From positions 1 to 22,795 of the forward strand of contig JBAXPK010000041.1 of the NCBI GenBank assembly GCA_037132275.1: DNA of 22,795 nt, in the 5' to 3' direction. Every line of letters starts with the position of its first letter. The first letter of the stretch is position 1. Made by a program: the position numbers and the translations under genes. Under the pieces are notes generated by a model. That model was not told where the DNA came from and ran no database searches. It worked only from the letters and a program-made list of their open reading frames with translations. Source of the stretch: JAABPW01 sp037132275. GTDB taxonomy: Bacteria; Verrucomicrobiota; Kiritimatiellia; CAIKKV01; CAITUY01. Positions 18,691-22,795 of the stretch are shown here, one piece after another.

Positions 18691-21060
18691 ATGACAAAAT
18701 CACTTATGGGCTCGGTGGCAATGGTTGGGGCGGTCGTATTTGCGATAATCACGGTGCTGCAATACCGGGATAATGCCCGCCTACACACGCGTCTGGCAGC
18801 ATTACAACGGGTCGCGTTGGATGCCCAAACGCCGCAACCCATCAATCCCTCCGAATCAAGCTCGCCGGAAAAAAAGGCAAGTTCCTCCGACCAGCCCAAA
18901 CCCATTACGCGAAACATCGCCTCGAATCAAACCGCCAAGGATTCAAATGGCTCCCCTCTTTCCGAAATTACAGAGCGGATTCACGCGCTTTCCCAGAAAG
19001 GCTCCACCCGCCAAAACTTGGAATTGCAGAAGATTATCGCGGATATCCGCGCAGAAGACATCCCCCGCGTCATGGCGCTGATTGAAAAAGAATTTCCTCG
19101 TTCTGTGCGTGATTCCGCCCGCTACCAACTGCTCCGGCGCTGGGCTGAAAGCGACCCCGCCGCGGCGATCACCTATGCTTCCTCCCTTAAAATGAAAAGC
19201 GTGCGCGATGGCGCCATACAAAGCGTGATCAGCGCCTGGAGCCTGAATGACCCGACCGCCGCAGAATCCTGGGTTCGCACCATGCCGGCGGGACAACTTC
19301 GCGACCAGGCCATGAATTCCGTCATCTATGGGCTGGCCGACAAAGATCCCCAGGCGGCATTCGCCCTCTATAAAACCATCGCCAAAAACTGGAGGCAAAT
19401 GGGTGTGGCCTATCAAATTTTCAGCAGTTGGGCCAAAAGTGACCCTGCTAACGCCGTATTAAAGGCGGGAGAATTATCCGGCCAACAGCGCAATCAGGCC
19501 ATGCAATCCATTGCCTCCTCATGGGGAAGTAAAGACCCTCAGGCCGCGCTCATGTGGGTGAATTCGCTGCCGGCAAGCCAGGAGAGGAATAATTACATTA
19601 CAACCATCGTTTCACAGTGGGCGGCCACCGACCCGCAACGGGCCGGGGAGTATGCCTTGAGCCTTCCGACTGGCTCAGCGCGCAACAACGCCATCCAATC
19701 GCTCGCGGAAAACTGGGCCGCAAACGATTTAAACGCCGCGCTTACCTGGGCACGGCAACTAACTGACGGCCCCGCTCAGGAAAATGCGATGAGTACCCTC
19801 TGCAACTCGTGGGCTCAAGCCGATCCCAAGTCGGCCATGGACTATGCGCAGGGGCTCCATTCAGGCGGAAAGAAAGTCCAGCTGCTGGGCATGATTCTGA
19901 GCCAGTGGGCGCAACAGGACTCACAAGCCGCCCTCACTTTCGCGCAATCACTGCCCGCAGGAACGGAGCGTAACACCATGCTCCAGGCGGCCATCCAACA
20001 ACTCTCCTGGCAGGAGCCTAAGACCGCCTGCGCTTTCGCCGCCGCTTTGCCGCCCGGTCCCCTGCAAATCAGGGCCATCTCCCCGGTCATCTCGAGTCTT
20101 GCCAACAGTGACCCGGCGGCCGCGCTGGAAATGCTTGGAACCCTGCCTGAAGGGTCCGCCAAGCGCAATGCGCTTCAAAGCATTTCCTGGTCGTTGGGGC
20201 AATCCGATCCCAAGGCCGCCGCCAAATTCGCCGACACACTGCCGGCCGGACGCACCCGCACGGAATTCATCAACAACATCGCCAGCGCATGGGCCAACGT
20301 GGATATCAACGCCGCCGTGGAGTGGGCGCAGCAACTGCCCGCTGGCAAAACGTCCCAGGATGCGCTCGCCCGCATGTTACCCCAATGGGCACAGACCGAC
20401 TCCAAGAGTGCGCTGGCTTACGTTCAAACCCTGTCCGATGGAAAGGCGCAGAACACCATGTTCACTGACATCGCCCGGAACATGGCCGCCTCGGACTCCA
20501 AAACGGCCATTGCCTATGTCAGCCAAATACCCGAAGGCGAAGGTCGTGCCGCCTTTGTTGCAGGCATTGCCGCCGGTATGGCGCAAAGTTCGCCGGAGGA
20601 AGCCGTCGCCTTTGTTGCGTCACAGCCATCAGGCTCGGCGCAGAATCGCGCCGCGCAAGTCGTCGTCTCGCAATGGGCTTCCATTGATCCCCAGGCTGCC
20701 GCCGCCTGGGTCGTCGAATTCCCCCCGGGCGACACTCGCGACAGTTCGCTGCAAAGCGTCACCTCCAGTTGGGCGCGCAATGATCCGTCCGCCGCCAGCC
20801 AGTGGTTGACCACCCTGCCTGTTGACAAATCCCGCGACCGCCTGGTCCAGACCTTCATCAGCAGCACGACGCATGATTGCCCCGAGATGGCCGCCCAGTG
20901 GGCCTTCACCATTACCGATCCCAAACAGCGAAATTCAACGATTGAAAATATTGGCCGGACATGGATCCAGATTGACCGGACTGCTGCCGAAAAATGGATT
21001 TTACAAAGTTCGCTGCCCGAGGACAAAAAAGAAAACCTGCTCAAAACGCCGCCGAACTGA
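18691..21060 (+). CDS. Membrane-anchored protein of about twenty 32-residue WA-x2-DP-x-AA repeats
   Basis: A 789-residue protein. One hydrophobic segment near the N-terminus (about 5-23, SLMGSVAMVGAVVFAIITV) with little before it suggests a signal anchor with the rest outside the cytoplasm. Residues 40-105 are a polar Ser/Pro/Lys linker. Residues 150-789 are about 20 consecutive repeats of close to 32 residues. The shared pattern is W-A-x-x-D-P-x-A-A-x-x-W-x-x-x-L-P-x-G-x-x-R-x-x-A followed by about seven mostly aliphatic positions, as in QWAATDPQRAGEYALSLP. The pattern predicts paired helices stacked as an alpha solenoid, like TPR or HEAT proteins. I know similar proteins from Verrucomicrobia-type genomes but no function. 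The gene is monocistronic, follows the rhamnose operon after 182 bases, and converges on the small membrane-protein gene. Confidence 0.85.
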   Translation: MTKSLMGSVAMVGAVVFAIITVLQYRDNARLHTRLAALQRVALDAQTPQPINPSESSSPEKKASSSDQPKPITRNIASNQTAKDSNGSPLSEITERIHALSQKGSTRQNLELQKIIADIRAEDIPRVMALIEKEFPRSVRDSARYQLLRRWAESDPAAAITYASSLKMKSVRDGAIQSVISAWSLNDPTAAESWVRTMPAGQLRDQAMNSVIYGLADKDPQAAFALYKTIAKNWRQMGVAYQIFSSWAKSDPANAVLKAGELSGQQRNQAMQSIASSWGSKDPQAALMWVNSLPASQERNNYITTIVSQWAATDPQRAGEYALSLPTGSARNNAIQSLAENWAANDLNAALTWARQLTDGPAQENAMSTLCNSWAQADPKSAMDYAQGLHSGGKKVQLLGMILSQWAQQDSQAALTFAQSLPAGTERNTMLQAAIQQLSWQEPKTACAFAAALPPGPLQIRAISPVISSLANSDPAAALEMLGTLPEGSAKRNALQSISWSLGQSDPKAAAKFADTLPAGRTRTEFINNIASAWANVDINAAVEWAQQLPAGKTSQDALARMLPQWAQTDSKSALAYVQTLSDGKAQNTMFTDIARNMAASDSKTAIAYVSQIPEGEGRAAFVAGIAAGMAQSSPEEAVAFVASQPSGSAQNRAAQVVVSQWASIDPQAAAAWVVEFPPGDTRDSSLQSVTSSWARNDPSAASQWLTTLPVDKSRDRLVQTFISSTTHDCPEMAAQWAFTITDPKQRNSTIENIGRTWIQIDRTAAEKWILQSSLPEDKKENLLKTPPN
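19138..21057 (+). repeat. Tandem array of about 20 coding repeats of 96 bp
   Basis: In-frame repeat units of about 96 bases encode the 32-residue helical repeats. They span 1,920 bases, which is 20 x 96. At least one unit (SWAKSDPANAVLKAGELSG) is 31 residues. Units are diverged at DNA level, so the array is old and not a recent expansion. The last two units are the most degenerate (STTHDCPEMAAQW and TWIQIDRTAAEKW). Confidence 0.8.
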
Positions 21061-21068
21061 GTTCAGGA

Positions 21069-21347
21069 CTACGCGGCATCATGCTTTCGCCGCCACACCC
21101 GGTGAAGCCTGCCACCCAGAAACTGGCCCAGAAAGAACGAACCGATGATCACGGGGAATGTACGGAAATGCCACCCCAACCCGGACACGATTCTCAGTCC
21201 GATGATGAAGGGAATAGGCAGATGTATGGCCAGAATCCACGGCAGTGAATATTTCCTCACACTGTCCCGCCAGAAGCCGAAGGGAATGTTGAACACAAAA
21301 ACCACTGCGGCCACTGCGGATAAGAGGTGTATGTATCCTGACGTCAT
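21069..21347 (-). CDS. Small hydrophobic membrane protein, unknown function
   Basis: 92 residues with about three hydrophobic segments: HLLSAVAAVVFVFNIPFG (about 6-23), LPWILAIHLPIPFIIGLRI and FPVIIGSFFLGQFLGGR. The C-terminal end is basic (HRVWRRKH), which predicts a cytoplasmic C-terminus. The hydrophobic pattern, the FNIPFGFWR motif and the absence of a competing gene on the other strand argue that it is real. The start is uncertain: ATG 21347 begins just before the first helix but has no good ribosome binding site, and the frame continues upstream to 21539. I do not recognise a named family. It converges with the repeat protein gene and is divergent from the deacetylase gene. Confidence 0.6.
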   Translation of the reverse strand: MTSGYIHLLSAVAAVVFVFNIPFGFWRDSVRKYSLPWILAIHLPIPFIIGLRIVSGLGWHFRTFPVIIGSFFLGQFLGGRLHRVWRRKHDAA

Positions 21348-21413
21348 AATCGTTGGCACAAACCTGACATATCGGCAGGACAAAGGCAATTCCCGAGAAA
21401 ACCTACTCCTCAA

Positions 21414-21442
21414 TTGACGTGCATCAATGAGCCCACTATCCT
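21414..21442 (+). promoter_or_regulatory. Sigma70-type promoter of the deacetylase gene
   Basis: TTGACG (21414-21419, five of six matches), a 17-base spacer, and TATCCT (21437-21442, four of six). The predicted start near 21449 gives an 80-base leader whose first part is the 30-bp palindrome. Confidence 0.5.
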
Positions 21443-21450
21443 GCCTCAAT

Positions 21451-21480
21451 GATTGGTAAGACGCGCGCGTCCTACCGATC
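21451..21480. repeat. 30-bp near-perfect palindrome over the predicted transcription start of the deacetylase gene
   Basis: A centreless palindrome: of 15 base pairs, 13 are Watson-Crick, one is G-T (21454/21477) and one is mismatched (21459/21472). The core GACGCGCGCGTC (21460-21471) is perfect. It lies 8 bases after the -10 box. It could be an operator for a dimeric repressor, a 5' leader hairpin or a dispersed palindromic repeat. Confidence 0.7.
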
Positions 21481-21528
21481 CGCCCATACGTCAGCGTATT
21501 GATGACATCATGTATTAAGGACTTTTCT

Positions 21529-22497
21529 ATGCGTAACACCGCCTTCGTTTATCATCCGGTTTTTCTTAAGCATCAAACGGGTTGGACCCATCCGGAGAAA
21601 CGTCAGCGCCTGACGGCTATCCTTGATCAACTCAAGAAATCGGGGCTGTGGGAGCAGTTGATCCACCTTGAACCCTCACCCGCGCCCATCGAGGCCATCA
21701 CCCGCATCCATACCCCCGCCTATGTAGAGAGCCTTCGTCTGGCCTGTGAAGCCGGTGGCTTGTTTGAGCCGGACGACTCGACTGTCGGCTCCCCAGGCAC
21801 CTATGAAGCCGCCCTGATGGCCGCTGGCGGGGTTCTGAGCGCCCTGGATGCAGTCATGTCGGGGCACGCTCAGAATGCCTTCTGCGCCGTCCGGCCACCA
21901 GGTCACCATGCGATGCCGGATCGGGCCATGGGATTCTGTTTTTTCAACAATGTCGCCATCGGCGCCAGATATCTGCAACACCGCCACGGCATCCGGAAAG
22001 TGGCCATTATTGATTGGGATGTCCACCACGGAAATGGCACCCAGCACGCCTTTTACAACGATCCGTCGGTCTTCTATTTCAGCCTTCACCAATACCCGCT
22101 CTATCCCCACGGCGGACGCGCCTGTGAAACAGGGGAAGGCGAAGGGAAAGGATACACCCTCAATGTGCCAATGCCGGCAGGCGCCACTGACGCCGACTAC
22201 CGGCGGGTGTTCAGTCAGGACCTGAAGCCGGCCCTCGATTGGTTTCAACCGGAATTCATCCTGATCTCCGCCGGTTTTGACGGACATCGGGACGATCCGC
22301 TGGCTTCACTGTGTCTCACTGAACAGGGCTTTGCCGAACTGACGCAAATGGTTGTGACCATGGCCGCCGAATACTGTGGGAACCGGTTGATTTCGGTGCT
22401 GGAAGGCGGCTATCACCTGCCTGCCCTTGCCGCCTCGGTCGAAGCCCATATCCGGGCATTGAAGTACCCCAAGGATGGTGGCGGGAGTGGGAGTTGA
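21529..22497 (+). CDS. Histone-deacetylase-superfamily zinc hydrolase (class II / AcuC-like)
   Basis: A 322-residue protein covering a full HDAC-fold domain. Conserved residues are the active-site His pair 126-127 (PPGHHA), zinc ligands Asp164 and His166 (IDWDVHHGNGTQ) and Asp251 (SAGFDGHRDDPL), and the catalytic Tyr295 in LEGGYHL. Bacterial members deacetylate proteins, polyamines or small amides; the substrate here is unknown. ATG 21529 is preferred over ATG 21499 because AAGGA (21517-21521) is 7 bases upstream and the family begins with this TAFVYHPVF stretch. The last residues (GGGSGS) are read from the 3' part of the antisense tRNA gene, so the gene stops inside that tRNA. It looks functional and transcribed on its own. 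Confidence 0.92.
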   Translation: MRNTAFVYHPVFLKHQTGWTHPEKRQRLTAILDQLKKSGLWEQLIHLEPSPAPIEAITRIHTPAYVESLRLACEAGGLFEPDDSTVGSPGTYEAALMAAGGVLSALDAVMSGHAQNAFCAVRPPGHHAMPDRAMGFCFFNNVAIGARYLQHRHGIRKVAIIDWDVHHGNGTQHAFYNDPSVFYFSLHQYPLYPHGGRACETGEGEGKGYTLNVPMPAGATDADYRRVFSQDLKPALDWFQPEFILISAGFDGHRDDPLASLCLTEQGFAELTQMVVTMAAEYCGNRLISVLEGGYHLPALAASVEAHIRALKYPKDGGGSGS

Positions 22498-22550
22498 ACC
22501 CACGACCAACGGCTTATGAGTCCGCTGCTCTACCACTGAGCTATCCCGCC
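22476..22550 (-). tRNA. tRNA with CAT anticodon (elongator Met, or Ile2 if lysidine-modified)
   Basis: The minus strand gives a full cloverleaf. The 7-bp acceptor stem is GGCGGGA/TCCCGCC, the D arm is GCTCAGTGGTAGAGC, and the anticodon stem has loop CTCATAA (anticodon CAT). The variable loop is TGGTC, the T arm is GTGGGTTCAACTCCCAC, the discriminator is A, and CCA is encoded (plus 22476-22478). It lacks initiator features (it has a paired G-C at position 1-72). Elongator Met and the C34 Ile2 tRNA share this anticodon and cannot be separated safely by eye; the AGCCGTTGGTCG stretch is compatible with Ile2. Its 3' end overlaps the deacetylase gene by 22 bases. Confidence 0.93.
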
Positions 22551-22795
22551 CTAAAAACGGGGCACACACTATTCAAAAGACACCCCAGTGTCAATACTGT
22601 CAGCCCTTAAATGATGGATTCCGTCGCCCCCCCCTGTTGAGTTACTTCCCGGCACGCTGTTTGGCAGCGGAAATCTGCGGACAAAAAAAGGGCGAGCCGA
22701 TTTTACCAGACCCGCCTTCGCGCCGCGCTACGGCGGACAAGCCCGCCCCGTACTGCTTCAGTGCCCGATTCCCTCCGATCTGAACACTGAATACT
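22551..22795. other. Terminal gene-free stretch with tRNA promoter and a GC-rich inverted repeat
   Basis: No credible coding frame is visible in these 245 bases. Apart from the tRNA promoter they hold an eight-base C run (22627-22634) and an imperfect hairpin at 22712-22736 (CCGCC and GGCGG arms, with inner GCGC pairs). A 7-bp inverted repeat TTCAGTG/CACTGAA lies at 22757-22791. The CCGCC...GGCGG element resembles palindromic dispersed repeats known from related genomes, but only one copy is visible here. Confidence 0.5.
22566..22594 (-). promoter_or_regulatory. Promoter of the CAT tRNA
   Basis: On the minus strand there is -35 TTGACA (plus 22589-22594, perfect), a 17-base spacer, and -10 TAGTGT (plus 22566-22571, keeping the important T-A and final T). 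The start would be about 8 bases before the mature tRNA 5' end. Confidence 0.55.

Noticed and set aside
19138..21057. Regular 96-bp spacing considered as a CRISPR-like or satellite array
   Set aside because: The repeats are in frame, diverged in DNA and conserved in protein pattern, so they are coding repeats. No short identical repeats with unique spacers exist.
18638..21499. The 11-base string CGTCAGCGTAT upstream of both the repeat protein (18638-18648) and the deacetylase (21489-21499)
   Set aside because: Many 11-base matches are expected by chance in a window of this size, and the flanks do not align well. Positions relative to the gene starts also differ.
22757..22791. TTCAGTG/CACTGAA inverted repeat at the window end as a terminator or attachment site
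   Set aside because: The arms are only 7 bp with a 21-base loop, there is no T run, and no neighbouring gene or integrase is visible to give it meaning.

Overview
This 22.8 kb window looks like a chromosomal segment of a GC-rich Gram-negative-type bacterium. I favour the PVC superphylum (Verrucomicrobiota, Kiritimatiellota or Lentisphaerota). The main hint is a membrane-anchored protein made of about twenty 32-residue WA-x2-DP-x-AA repeats, a protein type I associate with that group. The rhamnose locus, with its SorE-like and fused-E1 enzymes, also fits. This placement is an inference, because no rRNA or other phylogenetic marker gene is present.

Layout: (1) 51-2595, a soluble MgtE-N/CBS protein followed at once by an Nramp-family transporter whose metal-site residues look like the magnesium-transporting branch. 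(2) 2713-3353, a VapBC/FitAB-type toxin-antitoxin pair on the minus strand, divergent from (3) a beta-propeller lactonase-family protein that ends inside its convergent neighbour. (4) 4570-12304, a five-gene minus-strand operon: E2, E3, class II aldolase/SDR fusion, SorE-like dehydrogenase and PHP protein, read in that order. (5) 12454-18508, a divergent plus-strand operon: DeoR-type repressor, fused E1 alpha-beta, L-rhamnose isomerase (rhaA) and rhamnulokinase (rhaB). (6) 18691-21060, the 32-residue-repeat protein. (7) A small membrane protein (minus) divergent from a class II histone-deacetylase-like hydrolase (plus), with a 30-bp palindrome between them. (8) A CAT-anticodon tRNA on the minus strand that overlaps the 3' end of the deacetylase gene. 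The last 245 bases hold a tRNA promoter and a GC-rich inverted repeat but no gene.

The centrepiece is regions 4 and 5. RhaA and RhaB convert L-rhamnose to L-rhamnulose-1-phosphate. The N-terminal half of the fusion protein should split this into DHAP and L-lactaldehyde, and its SDR half or the SorE-like enzyme would oxidise or reduce a product. Around these lies a complete E1-E2-E3 2-oxo-acid dehydrogenase set. E1 is on the rhaAB transcript and E2/E3 are on the aldolase transcript. The two transcripts diverge from a 149-bp region holding a good promoter and an 8-bp-arm inverted repeat that may be the DeoR operator. A dedicated acyl-CoA-forming complex built into a rhamnose regulon is not the textbook pathway and is the best candidate here for something undescribed. 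No sugar transporter, mutarotase or glycosidase is present in the window.
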